The notes beneath the pieces were generated by a model. It did no database searches and was not told the origin of the DNA. It saw only the letters and a list, made by a program, of their open reading frames with translations. From Aspergillus flavus (Eukaryota; Ascomycota; Eurotiomycetes; Eurotiales; Aspergillaceae): a stretch of DNA of 64,000 nucleotides. The stretch spans positions 3,286,001 to 3,350,000 of the forward strand of contig NC_092406.1 in the NCBI RefSeq assembly GCF_009017415.1, written 5' to 3'. Below, in pieces: positions 26,301-37,417 of this stretch (position 1 is its first letter; each line of letters starts with the position of its first letter). Both the position numbers and the translations under genes were made by a program.

Positions 26301-26523
26301 TCTTGCTAACTAAATCCCATCGTTGCCCTGGTCATTCATTTCAAACCATAGAGGGATCCCATTCTCGCCCCACGTCCTTGCGATTTTCTTCTCTTAAGAC
26401 ACCTCCATCCAGCCTTTCTATTCTCGCACTCCTTCTCTTTCTCCGACTCGGTTTTACTTCATCTAATAACTCACTTTTCCCCCCTAAACCCACGTCACGC
26501 AAGTGGTCGTGTTATCTTCGACG
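23333..26523. other. 3.2 kb divergent intergenic region
   Basis: No coding exon could be supported. It contains simple-sequence tracts (CTAC repeats near 24241-24256, CTA repeats near 24341-24360, TTTTA repeats near 25449-25470), a strong pair of hairpins (24667-24707) and one exact copy of the recurring 9-mer TACTCCGTA (26127-26135). The last several hundred bases, CT-rich, are probably the promoter and leader of the permease gene. Confidence 0.45.
24667..24707. repeat. two adjoining perfect hairpins
   Basis: The first has 11-bp arms (GAAGAGAAATC, 24667-24677, and complement 24682-24692) around a GGAT loop. The second has 6-bp arms (CACTAT, 24692-24697, and ATAGTG, 24702-24707) around ATTA. 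They share one base. An 11-bp perfect stem with a 4-nt loop is unlikely at any given position, but the function is unknown. Confidence 0.7.
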
Positions 26524-28331
26524 ATGGCAGCTGCGGAGGGGCAAGAGCCAAAAAAAGCGGGAGCTATCGAATCGGCGGCGGAGGACCAGTCACCGGGAGA
26601 ATTGATTAATGCATCCGGACATCGTCAGGAACTCGACCGGAACTTCAGTTTGCTAAGTATTTGTGCCGTGGCTGTTACGACCGGAAATACATGGATCGCA
26701 CAAGGAGGCAGTGTTGTATGTTATACATCGTCGCCACTCTAAAGAGGAAAGCAAGGACATCTCAACTGATGATCGAGTTAGGTCACTGCTCTGAGCAATG
26801 GGGGACCATCGGGTGTTATTTATGAATTGTACGATAAGCCTCGCTATTGCTACTATCGATCGTTTTAACACTAACGGGAATATCAGCATTGCCGTGTCGG
26901 TCTGCTACTGGTTAGTGGCAGCCTCAATCGCGGAGCTAGCATCGGGAATGCCTTCGGCCAGTGGTGGTACGTTTAACAATGATCTTATGTCGCTCGATTC
27001 AATGTGGTTTCGCTAATATCAAGTCAGTGTACCACTGGGCCTCCATCACAGCGGGGAAGTATGGCCGAGCATGCGGTTTTTTCGCGGGCTTCTGGAACTG
27101 TCTGGCCTGGATCCTCGGTGCTGCTTCTATGTCTGCTATTTTGGGACAGCAGACTGTCTCCATGTATGCCCTGATGCATCCCGGATTCGTGCCCCAGTCG
27201 TGGCACATATTTGTCAGCTTTATCATCTGTACATGGCTTTGCTGCGCCATCGTCCTTTTCATGAACCGGTTTCTCCCGCATATCGGCAACCTTGGAATGT
27301 TCTTCATCCTTGCGGGTGTGTTCATTACAATCATTGTCTGTGCCGTCATGCCCCATGTGAACGGTACTGGCTACGCATCAAATTCGGATGTGTGGCGTAC
27401 TTGGCAAAACGGTACTGGATATTCTAGCGAGGGATTTGTCTTCGTTGCCGGTATGCTCAATGGTGCTTACAGCGTGGGCACGCCTGACTGTTCGACCCAT
27501 CTTGCAGAGGAGATCCCCAGGTATGTACCACCATAAAACCCATATTTGCGCCGGAGTCTCTAATCAAATGGCAGACCGAGTCGGAACATCCCCAAGGCCG
27601 TCCTCGCCCAGATGACGGTCGGTTTTATTACCGGCGTCCTCTACATGGTTGCAGTGTTCTACTCGATTACCGATCTAGATGCAGTTATCTCAAGCGTCTA
27701 TGGCTTTCCTCTAGCCGAAATCTATCATCAGGCGACGGGGTCTAGGGGAGGAGCCCTTGGTTTACTCATTGTGGCTTTTCTCCCAACCGTTGTTACATGC
27801 GCCGGCTGTTATATCACTGCTGGCCGTACTCTGTGGACCATCTCCCGCGATAGAGCGACTCCGTTCTCCGGCTGGCTTGCGCGCATCAACACCCGTATGC
27901 ACAACCCTTTCAATGCTACTCTTGTTTGTGGTGTGATCGTCACAATCCTCGCCTGTATCTATGTCGGCTCCACCACCGCCTTCAACGCTTTCGTCGGCTG
28001 CTTCGTGCAATTGTCCAGTCTTTCCTACTGCGCCGCCATTCTTCCACACCTTTTAACTCGTCGTTCTACATTCACCCCGGGCCATTTCTGGATGGGGCGC
28101 ATTGGCTATGTTATTAACGCCTTGTCCTGCATCTATATTCTCGCTTTTGTCGTGATCTTCTGCTTCCCGTATGCTTTGCCCACCGACGCGGCTTCGATGA
28201 ATTACGCTAGTCTGCTGACCGGAGGATTGACAATATTTGTGACCATCTGGTGGCTCTTCCGGATGAGATCCTATGAAGGACCGAAATTCGTCCCTTTGAC
28301 AGACAAGGTGTTGATGGATGACGCTAAATAA
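26524..28331 (+). CDS. APC-superfamily permease (GABA/choline-type)
   Basis: Predicted plasma-membrane transporter of 522 residues. Exons are 26524-26715, 26782-26828, 26887-26966, 27028-27520 and 27575-28331; intron lengths are 54-66 nt and all joins are in phase. It follows the amino acid/choline transporter pattern of fungi: polar N-terminus, FSLLSICAVAVTTGNTWIAQGGSVVTALSNGGPSGVIYEF, CYWLVAASIAELASGMPSASGVYHW, AGKYGRACGFFAGFWN, the loop motif LAEEIPRPSRNIPKAVLAQM, and further helices to about residue 505, around 12 in all. The loop motif and overall length fit the group containing yeast Uga4 (GABA) and Hnm1 (choline); substrate cannot be fixed from sequence. The start was taken at MAAAEG, the first ATG that precedes the first helix in frame. 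Two of the exons are very short (47 and 80 nt). Confidence 0.88.
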
Positions 28332-28792
28332 GAACTTCCAGAAGGGTGAAGTTCGATAGAGATATCGAACATACTAGATATCTTGATAGATAGCTCACAC
28401 TCGCTACAGTATGTTTACACTTACGACATGTATATTTTCTTGAAGTTTAATTCGGACAAAAATAAGGCTGTTAGCCTAGGCCCTAGTTCCATGAATAACA
28501 TATAATAATTCTAGTTTACTTCATGCTTAGATGAATTGAGTAATAACTGGTACTGCAAACCAGGATGTTTATTACCTATCAAAATTAAGATTCCTACAGT
28601 ATTCACTGTACTAGTATTCATCGGTGCAGAATGGAAATTACTGTATTTAACTATACTTACTTGTTCTGGCAATACTCAACCTCAACCTAGATCATGTGAT
28701 CACGCGTTTCCTCGTGGCGCGTCTGACGGGTAAAGACACTCGTTCTGAAAGGAACGAAATGTTACCAAAGAGAAGTCTAAAGGCCACACGAC
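28332..28792. other. intergenic region between the permease and rdh54
   Basis: The AT-rich first half should be the permease 3' UTR. The second half is the rdh54 promoter with MluI-box-like motifs (listed separately). No coding exon was seen. Confidence 0.5.
28702..28723 (+). promoter_or_regulatory. MluI cell-cycle box(es) upstream of rdh54
   Basis: ACGCGT (28702-28707) is a perfect MCB core, the site used by the G1/S factor MBF. A second core in the other direction, CGCGTC, lies at 28718-28723. They are 70-91 nt upstream of the ATG. Assigned by motif match; consistent with S-phase expression of a recombination gene. Confidence 0.55.
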
Positions 28793-31748
28793 ATGGTCTT
28801 TAAACCGTTCAAACCTCCTTTGATAAGGAAAAACACGCAGGCTTCGAATACAAAACCAGACCTCCCCATCGATACTCTTGACAACCATGGCCCGCCAGCT
28901 AAGAGGCCGCGTCTGCACCAAGAATGTACCGTGGATAGTGCAGGTCCATCGATGAGAACTGAGAGGAAGCCTTTGGTCCAAGTGAGCAATACATGTGAAT
29001 CAGGAGACGACAATGTCAAGGACGAGTCTGCAGGAGAGCGGTATTTTAATGTTTTATGGTATGACCTTGTCACTACCGTATTCTTAAAGGATGAGAGAGA
29101 AGGACAGGGACCAAAAGACAAGAAAGCTGACAGTTTTCAGGCGGAAACCTACCACTAAGAAGAATAAGACCTGGGATGGTGATGGTATACTCTCAGTGCG
29201 GAATGGCTATGCTCATTTGCGAGACGTCTCGGGCAAGGACATGGGCCGGGCTATACAAGCCTCTTATCTTGAACCTGGAACTATGCTCTCGATCGGAGGC
29301 AAGGAAGTTGAGATCGACTCCGAAATGTCGAAGAACGAGTATCTGTCCGGGAAGCAGTTTCTTGAAGCAAAGCCTAGCCCAACTCCGCCGGTAGCGCCAC
29401 CGAAGAAAGGTTTTGTGTCTGTGTCGGGAAACAAGCCTAGCACGTCGGCTGCCAAGGAGAACCCAGGGGAGAAAGGTCAAATGCAGATTATTCCGAATCC
29501 TGCATCGAGGAAACAGAGCTCTATATCTAGCGCATACAAAAGACCCCTGTTAGAAAATACTATTATCCCACAGAAATCTGAGGAGGAGCCCGTTCCTCGT
29601 CATGACCCCAAGCAGCCCGGTGCACTGGTGATGAAACGGCCAGCATCCGCTCCTAAGGGGAAAAGAATTGTCGACGTTGTGGTTGATCCTATTCTTGCCA
29701 AACACTTGCGGCCGCATCAGCGTGAGGGAGTTAAGTTCCTTTATGAATGTGTCATGGGGATGCGATCGTTCAATGGCCAAGGTGCTATTTTAGCGGACGA
29801 TATGGGCCTGGGTAAAACCTTGCAGACAATCACGCTATTATGGACCTTGCTTAAACAGAATCCGATCTATGAGAATCCCCCTGAAGTTAAGAAAGCACTT
29901 ATCGTGTGCCCTGTGACTTTGATCAATAACTGGAGGAAGGAATTCCGGAAATGGCTTGGGAATGAACGAATTGGCGTATTTGTCTTTGATGACAAGCGAA
30001 AACGACTGACTGATTTTACCAGGGGTAGAGCATACAATATCATGATTGTTGGTTATGAAAAATTAAGAACCGTGCAAGAAGGACTTGCACAAGGAGCTGG
30101 GGTCGACATCATAATTGCGGATGAGGGCCACAGACTCAAAACACTTCAAAATAAGAGTGGACAGGCGATACAGTCGCTGAATGCCACTAAAAGAGTGATT
30201 CTCTCGGGTACTCCGATCCAGAATGACCTGAAGGAATTCTTCGCGGCGGTGGATCTCGTGAACCCGGGAGTTCTGGGAAATTTCAAGGCATTTGTACGCG
30301 AATTCGAGGTTCCTATTGTGAAGAGCAGACAGCCAGAGGCAACAAGGAAAGATATCGAGAAGGGAGAAGCCAGAAATGAAGAGCTCCGTGAACTTACCTC
30401 TCAGTTCATGCTACGGAGAACCGCGGACATTCTTGCAAACTACCTTCCACCAAAGTCAGAATACATACTCTTTTGCGACCCAACGCCCACCCAAGCGAAC
30501 ATTTACCAAAACGTGCTCGCGTCACCTGTATTTCAATGTGCCGTTGGCAACTCAGAGAATGCTCTACAGCTCATCACTATTCTGAAGAAGCTCTGCAACA
30601 GCCCTTCACTGCTTTCCCCAAGAAATGTAGACGAAAAACCCAGCGAAACAATCGCAGCTCTACTATCCTCTCTACCTCCGAACCTCCTACGACACTTTTC
30701 TCCATCCTCCAGCGCTAAAATCCGAGTCCTAGACCAACTACTACACATCCTGCATACCTCAACTTCAGAGAAAGTCGTTCTCGTTTCAAACTACACATCC
30801 ACGCTCAATCTGTTAGCTACGCTCCTAACCTCATTATCACTTCCATTTCTACGACTAGATGGCTCGACTCCAGCGCAAAAAAGACAATCCCTAGTCGAAG
30901 ACTTCAACCGCTTCCCAACAAACCGCTGCTTCGCATTCCTCCTATCTGCTAAGGCAGGAGGCACGGGGCTGAATCTAATAGGCGCCAGCCGCCTCATCTT
31001 ATTCGACGTGGACTGGAACCCAGCCACCGACATCCAAGCCATGGCCAGAATCCACCGCGACGGGCAAAAACGACACTGTCGAATATACCGCATCCTACTG
31101 AAGGGCAGCTTGGAAGAGAAGATCTGGCAACGCCAAGTGACCAAGCTCGGACTCGCAGATAGCGTCATGGAACACAAGGATAACGCTGCCCAGTTCTCTC
31201 GAGATGAACTAAAAGACCTCTTCCGTCTCGACCAGGATAGCAAATGTCAAACGCACGAGCTTCTAGGCTGTGATTGTGGGGGCAGGGGACAAAATGTGTC
31301 AACCTCGGACTCTCACGCTGGCTCCCCGGCAGACGGACAAGGCAATGTATTGGATTCAGATGATTCAGAGGAAGTGGAAGAGGACTTCCCGGACGTTCTG
31401 ACCCTCATTAAAGCTTCCAAGCTGGACATGAAGAAGCAAGAGCGCATGATTGAGGCGACTCGCGGGGCACGCCGTGGGGGTAGAACGACCAAAAGCACTG
31501 ATGGCACCAAATCTGACAAGCAAAAGGATAAGATGCAGCAGTCGCTGTCTCAATACTCCCATATCGATCCCTGTCACCTAACAACCACAACTGATGATAC
31601 GCAAGATATCCAACAAGTTATTGATGACGACGTGCTTCTCTCTATGTTAAAAGAAGAGGATAATAGGATAAGTTTCGTTTTCAAGAAATCTAGCGTGGCG
31701 TTGGCAAAGGACACGGATTCGTCGATGCCGGTTGTTTTATCGGACTAA
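28793..31748 (+). CDS. rdh54: Rdh54/Tid1-type SNF2 DNA translocase
   Basis: Rad54-family dsDNA-dependent ATPase that works with Rad51/Dmc1 in homologous recombination and removes recombinase from DNA. It has two exons (28793-29058 and 29141-31748, intron 82 nt), 957 residues. The N-terminal region has the Rdh54-typical block spanning the splice, YFNVLWRKPTTKKNKTWDGDG and VSGKDMGRAIQASYLEPG. The motor follows: LRPHQREGVKFLYECV, Walker A DDMGLGKT (about 307-314), IIADEGHRLK (about 412-421), SGTPIQND, then the second RecA lobe with VLVSNYTSTLNLLATLL, FLRLDGSTPAQKRQ, SAKAGGTGLNLIGASRL and DIQAMARIHRDGQ. After it comes the family tail CQTHELLGCDCGG and an acidic C-terminus. The Asp-Glu-Gly-His box and the NKTWDGDG block separate it from Rad54 itself. 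Confidence 0.9.
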
Positions 31749-32284
31749 GGATAGAGTATCCTCGTCTTGATGGACTGTAGATGCTATTGCCGGTATTTAG
31801 GATTATCATATAGACATAATGTATTTCTTCAATAACATGCAGTACCTGACATAACCGTTTCTCAGTCTGCGTTTCATCACAGGGCTATGGAACGAAATAA
31901 TTCGCTTATGAAAGGTGCTATGACACTGTTTAAAGTTTTACTGATGATGATATGATGATGATGATGCTATACTTGGAACAATATGTAACATAATAGGATA
32001 GAGATCAATCATTTCTTGTCTCATAGGCACATACATACATGCAAATGACATCTATTGTCGTAACTCACATAAACAAAAATAGAGCAACATTTGGAAAGCA
32101 AAGCGACAAAACTGAAGGGGGTATGGGTATGCAAGATCACTATCTATCAATTGAAACGCAACTGGTTCGAGGCAAAATGCCAGGGTAAATGATGGAAGGA
32201 AAATAAACAAAGGAGTGTTGAGAATTCGAACATCTGTAAGGTAAAATTGCGACACGTATGACGCATGTGAGTGACTGAAGATAT
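31749..32284. other. convergent 3' intergenic region
   Basis: It holds the 3' UTRs of rdh54 (+) and of the DH-domain gene (-). A GAT microsatellite (GATGATGATATGATGATGATGATG) lies near 31944-31966. No coding exon was seen. Confidence 0.5.
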
Positions 32285-35200
32285 CTAGTATCTGAGTTTT
32301 CCAACGAGGCCAAATGTATATGCTGCCTCGGCTTCGCTCTTCATTTGGATCATGTATATCTTAGACGAGCCACCGGTAACACCGCCTTTCTTCGGCATGG
32401 CGCCACCTTCAGTCTCTTCCCAAACTGACACGGCAATGCCTGTCCTTGCGACTCGTTCGAAGGAACTTTCAGGAAGGCAAACATCAAGAAGAACCTCACC
32501 ACGTGTCTTGCCGCGGATGAGAATACGCTTTTCAGAATCTATAGTGCGCCGGGGAGAGGTAGCTCCAGAAGCTGGTGGACTTCCTTCAACACTTTCTGCT
32601 CCAGTATTGGTATCGTTGGATCCACCGACAGCTGTTTCTGACCGTCGAGGCTCCGCGGTCGCCGGCATAATCGTTAGCCTAGCAGCACCCATATCACGCC
32701 ATTTGGACTGAGTCTCGCGCATGTAAAGCCTAATTTTTGCGTTCGAAAGGCCAATACCGTCGACATTCTTAATAGCGGCTGCTATTCGGCCAATTCCCGA
32801 AGTGGATGTGTGGTTTGTTCCCGAACCAGCAGAGCTTGAGTATAAGCTATCTTCTTTTTGATCACTCCGAGAAGTAACCGAGGATCGAGCAATGCTAAAC
32901 ATCTTACCCCCTGCACCAAATCGTTTCAAAGCTGAGAATGCACTACTCATAGTCCCAACGCTACTCTCGGAATTGTCGGCAAGTGAGCGAGGGGAGCTTG
33001 ACGCACGGTAGCTCTTCCTGCGACGTGGCCAACCGAATAACCCCCCACTCTTAGGAGGGCGCTCTAGAGGAGTGGGCTGTTGCGCGAAAGGGCCTCGGGC
33101 GTTTTGCAAAGCTATGTAGGTAGGGTTGGTGGTGCGCGCCTGGTTTATGAGGCCGTACAAGATCTCGCATTCATCTGCATTCCGGGAACGGAACATAATA
33201 TTGTTGCTCCATGATACTTTCGACCGTTCAGTAGGAGGAGAGCGGATACTGATGTCAATCGCTGTACCACGTCGGATGGGTACAAGGGGTGTTAGTTCGA
33301 GAGCAATCAGTGGTCGTTCCCGTTTGGACGGTGTGTGATCGTCGTCCGAGGCAGAGGCCGATTTCACGTCATATGCTTCGACTAGTCCAGGACTAACATG
33401 AATATTACATTCATCAGGCAGGAGGCTCTCCCAGGAACCTTTATCGGACCATGCAAAGACGGAAGCAACGGCGGTGGACGACTTGTTGGGCTGTGAAGGG
33501 ACGGACCTATATCCACCTTGAGAGACAGAATTTGAAGGAGACAGAGAACTAGTTGCGGACGTAATCACGGAGGCCGGCACAGTCAGTTTTGAAACGTGGT
33601 GCTCTTGGAGAGGCGGTAGTTCGTCCTCCGAATCATCATCTGAACTGTCCGATCCCGAGTAATCCGATTCGGAGTACAAGTCGTAGCGTCGCACAGTTGA
33701 CGTTTCGGAGTCTGAGTAAGTTTCGTCGGATGCCGTGGAAGGCTCGTATTCATGCTTCAATGGAGAAGAACCACGACGTCTAGACAGGGGTCCGCTTGGA
33801 CTAAGGATTGGGGCATTTGAAAGACTCGATCCTGTCGAACTTGGGGAACGAGAGTGTGGCGGGGGTGGAGGGGGTTCTTCACCATTTGTTGGCTCGGAAG
33901 TGTCGGAGTTGGAACGAGAGTGACCTTTCTTCCGTGTAGGAGTCTGGGGTATACTGTATGAATCTAGCACGTACTCGTCGTCTGACGTAGATTCCAAAGA
34001 CTCAGAGATGTACGTCTGACTGCTGCCTTTTCTGAGCTTTGGAATAATAGGTAAGTCCATAGAAGGGACAGATGATACTCGAGGGGAAATCGCTTCGGGT
34101 TCATCCTTTGTAGGAGTCTTCGGGGGATGTTGTTCTTTATGGACTTTCTTTTCGTCATGATCTGGACGATGAGTTGTAGGCTCCGCCTTAGGGCCACCGG
34201 CATTGTGATCTTTGGGCAGACTAGGAACCGGGGGGTTATCCTCGTCATGCCGTACAACCCTCTTTGCTTTTGATCGTTTGAGGCTAGTGGGGGATCTCTC
34301 GTCGCCAGTTGCAGTTTTTCGTGGGTCTCTAGAATGTAGTATTGACTGCTGTGTTCGTGGCGATGGCTTGGTTGGCGAATCTGATTCCCCGGCAGCATAG
34401 TCTGATTCGCGGGTAATTGCAGTTTGTAAGGAAGTGCGTGAGTCGGTCGCTAAAGAAGACCCGACAGTGCTCGGACCAGATGAATTCTCCCTGGGCGAGC
34501 AGCGCCGCAGTGTACCAGAGACGGCCCTCTCGCCGATAGGAATATCGACAGTGATAGAGCTCGTTGGAAGCTCCTTGGTTTCAGTGCAGGAGGAAGCTAC
34601 TTGTGCTCGCTGCCGCTGCTTCGCTCGTTCAACGAAGCTCTGGCTTCGGCAAATTACTGGTGGCACCGGGTTCAGACCAAGCATTTGAACCCACTCAAAC
34701 CCAACATCTTCCTCGTCGATCCGGAGAACAAGAATTTCTTGCCAAGCATTTGGTTGCCCCGGAGGACTGCGCAACATGACTACGATTTCTCCTTTCATGT
34801 CGCCATTGCGAGCAGAGACAAACGCAAGGTCCATTGGAGGGAAAAGAAGCCAACGATCCGCATGATCGATCTCGCAAATAAGGAGATCCCCTCCAGCACC
34901 GTTATCGGGTGTATTGTCTCTCAGGAGGAGCTCTGCGCGGCAGTCTATAACCTGCCCGGTCGAATGATACAGAGAAAGGTTGAAGAAATCTCGAGCTCGG
35001 ACCCTCCGAGCTCTATTCACAGTCACACCGGCAAGCGGTCCTAGAGTCGCAGGATCGCGAGCTCGAGTCGGGTCGATGCTTGCAGCAGATTCGTCTTCAA
35101 GTCTCGCCCGCTCTTCACGCGCACGACGGCGAGCTTCGTTTACCAGGCCCTGGTACGCCACTGATACGTCCTCGGCCTTCTCAGACGGCTGAAGCATATT

Positions 35201-37417
35201 GATCCCTTTGAAAGTCTTTGCAAGATATTTGAGACGCACCAAAGGCCGTTTCAACAAATATGCGACATCAACCTTTTCGCCATCACTATCAATGACATCC
35301 CCATTTTCGTCCCTTGCCATACCTTCGTCCAAGCTCTTGGTATCGGCATTGTTCGCCGCCTCACTTTCGTCAAGGGGGGCTAGGTTTACAATAACATCCT
35401 TGAACCCCAACCTCCAGGACTTGAGGTAGTCACGGTACACTTTCTGTGCTCCCTGTGCCCATGTAAGCAGGGAATCTGCATTGTCCTGGGGAATTCGCTT
35501 ATGCAGCGTCTTCAAGCGCTCGACCGCAACACCCATGTCCACTATTGGCTTACTAAAATTTAATTCGTCTTTCGGGTCCATTGATGGCCGAAAGAGACCA
35601 GCAGCAATTGCAGAATCGGATTTTGAAAGGACGCAGGTAAGCAAGACAGGAATGACCCCACCAACTAATGTTTTCAGCTCACGCATATATTTGACTTCAT
35701 CGGCTGATAGTTCCTTGAGAAGCTCAGGCACGGTGGCATTGGTGATGCGACTTTTGTTGGTGCGGATGCTACGGGCAGACCTGATACTCCTGCTCCTGCT
35801 GTTTGGCGCAGAGAGAACAGACATGAGGTCATCATGTGTGGTAAGCCGTCTTTTCAATTGGCTCGACACTACCGGAAGAGAATCGGGATCAAACTGGTCC
35901 CTTTCTTCCTGTTCTTCCTTTTCTCCCACTGGAGTTGAGCCACGCGCCTCTGACGGGACATCAGGAGCAGGTTCTTGGGGTCGGGCATCATCACCTGTCT
36001 TGATTGACTCAACGGACGCGATAGTGGACAGTCGGTGGTCTCCTGTGCTGGGAAATGGTCGTTCTCGGTGGAGCGGGACCGGCGCATTGCTACCAGACAC
36101 CTCAGAGACCTCAGAGACTGTCTGTGTTTCAGTCAAAGTGATGTCTTGCACCTCGCTAGACGTCTCTTTTTCGGGGGAGCTACTTCCCTTATTACTGGAA
36201 GAAGACCGGCTGTTTCTGTGTCCAGTAGATCGCTTCTCACTCAAGGTCGAGCTTGTCTCCAATTGTGGTTCTTGTGAAGTCATTATCTCATCCGTCATCG
36301 ACTTTACTCGCTCCTCCCTACTTGGCACTCGTCGCTTACTTGTGCTCTTCCGTCGAGAATCACTCTCCGCTCCCGAGTCAGTGGTATGAGAGCGACCTTC
36401 CTCTCGTTTTGTCGACAGCTTAGCCCTATTGCTCTTGGTATTCAGAGGTGCGGGGACTTCCACGTCCGGATCAACATCGTCAAAAAAAGGATCTGATGTT
36501 CCAGAAAGCCATGCCTCAATTTTTGAACCCCTGTGAGGTCCAGGTTTGGGGGCTTCTGGTTTTACAAATATCTTTCTTGATTCCCCGAACATGTGCTCAA
36601 AGATACCACCCTTTGGTATCTTTGGAGGGGGTGCGCGACTTTTCTGATTTGGAGTTGTGCCTCGGGCGCGGCGTCTTGATAACTCTGAGAAATCAGCTTC
36701 ACTTGCCGTCCACTCAAAGTCGTCGTCATTGACGCTGCCTTTCTTCGAAGCATCGTCTGCCAATTCCGGTCTAGCAGCTGCATGTGGTTTGCCCGCACTA
36801 GTGGGCCGTGAGGTAGACTTAGTCGACCCATTATGCGATGCAGTTTCTTCTTCGATTTTGCTTCCTAGTAGGGAATCGCCCTCCCGATATACCCTAGACT
36901 TCCTCCGTTCTCTGCTCCTCGAGTCTGCACCAGCTTTTTCTCTCTCCACGCTCCGGGCGGATGGGGAAGACCGTGGCTTATCCTCCTTCCTTGACTCATT
37001 TCTCCCCGCCCGAGGACTCCGGATCGGGTCATTGGTCGTGTACTGTGAAATACGTTTTGGCGGCGGTAACTTGGATGCAGGAGCTTGTGTGGGGGTGCGA
37101 TTCAACTTCCAGTGTTCGTCGCTGATAACTCGTTTCCGGGGGGTGCTTTTACTTCGCTTTCTTGTTGTGGGCCCCCTCGTAGGCTTGGATTTCGAATCGA
37201 CAGTCGAATTCTCCTCATCTTCCTCGTAATAAACAACTTCATCCGCTGTGATTACACCTCCTCCTTGCTGCTGCCACTTGCGGACCTTCTCCCGCACCGA
37301 ATTTGTGTCATATATCCCCAGCGGCTGACCGATATCCAGCGGTTTTGGCTTTGTTGGGGTGGATTTAGTATTTCCCCCAAGATTGGAGGGGCGATGCGGC
37401 GTTGCGGGAGACGGCAT
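32285..37417 (-). CDS. large serine-rich protein with DH (RhoGEF)-like domain
   Basis: A single uninterrupted frame of 1710 residues. The first 560 residues and a long middle part (about 950-1330) are low-complexity, rich in Ser, Arg, Pro, Glu and Lys, and probably disordered and phosphorylated. Around 562-740 (VPELLKELSADEVKYMRELKTLVGGVIPVLL, then ...LNFSKPIVDMGVAVERLKTLHK) the sequence looks like a Dbl-homology fold. A PH-like block follows (about 800-910: ARDFFNLSLYHSTGQVIDCRAELLL ... WLLFPPMDLAFV ... WQEILVLRIDEEDVGFEWVQMLG). The last 340 residues are again conserved-looking (EILYGLINQARTTNPTYIALQ; IRLYMRETQSKWRDMGAARLTI; GEVLLDVCLPESSFERVARTGIAVSVWEE), suggesting a second PH-like module. 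A possible 5' UTR intron runs from 37634 (GTAAGT) to 37434. A role in polarity or septation is inferred from the DH fold; Bud3-like function is only one possibility. Confidence 0.72.
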   Translation of the reverse strand: MPSPATPHRPSNLGGNTKSTPTKPKPLDIGQPLGIYDTNSVREKVRKWQQQGGGVITADEVVYYEEDEENSTVDSKSKPTRGPTTRKRSKSTPRKRVISDEHWKLNRTPTQAPASKLPPPKRISQYTTNDPIRSPRAGRNESRKEDKPRSSPSARSVEREKAGADSRSRERRKSRVYREGDSLLGSKIEEETASHNGSTKSTSRPTSAGKPHAAARPELADDASKKGSVNDDDFEWTASEADFSELSRRRARGTTPNQKSRAPPPKIPKGGIFEHMFGESRKIFVKPEAPKPGPHRGSKIEAWLSGTSDPFFDDVDPDVEVPAPLNTKSNRAKLSTKREEGRSHTTDSGAESDSRRKSTSKRRVPSREERVKSMTDEIMTSQEPQLETSSTLSEKRSTGHRNSRSSSSNKGSSSPEKETSSEVQDITLTETQTVSEVSEVSGSNAPVPLHRERPFPSTGDHRLSTIASVESIKTGDDARPQEPAPDVPSEARGSTPVGEKEEQEERDQFDPDSLPVVSSQLKRRLTTHDDLMSVLSAPNSRSRSIRSARSIRTNKSRITNATVPELLKELSADEVKYMRELKTLVGGVIPVLLTCVLSKSDSAIAAGLFRPSMDPKDELNFSKPIVDMGVAVERLKTLHKRIPQDNADSLLTWAQGAQKVYRDYLKSWRLGFKDVIVNLAPLDESEAANNADTKSLDEGMARDENGDVIDSDGEKVDVAYLLKRPLVRLKYLAKTFKGINMLQPSEKAEDVSVAYQGLVNEARRRAREERARLEDESAASIDPTRARDPATLGPLAGVTVNRARRVRARDFFNLSLYHSTGQVIDCRAELLLRDNTPDNGAGGDLLICEIDHADRWLLFPPMDLAFVSARNGDMKGEIVVMLRSPPGQPNAWQEILVLRIDEEDVGFEWVQMLGLNPVPPVICRSQSFVERAKQRQRAQVASSCTETKELPTSSITVDIPIGERAVSGTLRRCSPRENSSGPSTVGSSLATDSRTSLQTAITRESDYAAGESDSPTKPSPRTQQSILHSRDPRKTATGDERSPTSLKRSKAKRVVRHDEDNPPVPSLPKDHNAGGPKAEPTTHRPDHDEKKVHKEQHPPKTPTKDEPEAISPRVSSVPSMDLPIIPKLRKGSSQTYISESLESTSDDEYVLDSYSIPQTPTRKKGHSRSNSDTSEPTNGEEPPPPPPHSRSPSSTGSSLSNAPILSPSGPLSRRRGSSPLKHEYEPSTASDETYSDSETSTVRRYDLYSESDYSGSDSSDDDSEDELPPLQEHHVSKLTVPASVITSATSSLSPSNSVSQGGYRSVPSQPNKSSTAVASVFAWSDKGSWESLLPDECNIHVSPGLVEAYDVKSASASDDDHTPSKRERPLIALELTPLVPIRRGTAIDISIRSPPTERSKVSWSNNIMFRSRNADECEILYGLINQARTTNPTYIALQNARGPFAQQPTPLERPPKSGGLFGWPRRRKSYRASSSPRSLADNSESSVGTMSSAFSALKRFGAGGKMFSIARSSVTSRSDQKEDSLYSSSAGSGTNHTSTSGIGRIAAAIKNVDGIGLSNAKIRLYMRETQSKWRDMGAARLTIMPATAEPRRSETAVGGSNDTNTGAESVEGSPPASGATSPRRTIDSEKRILIRGKTRGEVLLDVCLPESSFERVARTGIAVSVWEETEGGAMPKKGGVTGGSSKIYMIQMKSEAEAAYTFGLVGKLRY

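Noticed and set aside
27762..28049. Minus-strand frame across the permease helices
   Set aside because: Shadow of the hydrophobic coding sequence; no independent support.
35481..36389. 302-codon plus-strand frame inside the large DH-domain gene
   Set aside because: Ser/Leu-rich mirror of the Ser/Arg-rich low-complexity coding sequence on the other strand; no motif.
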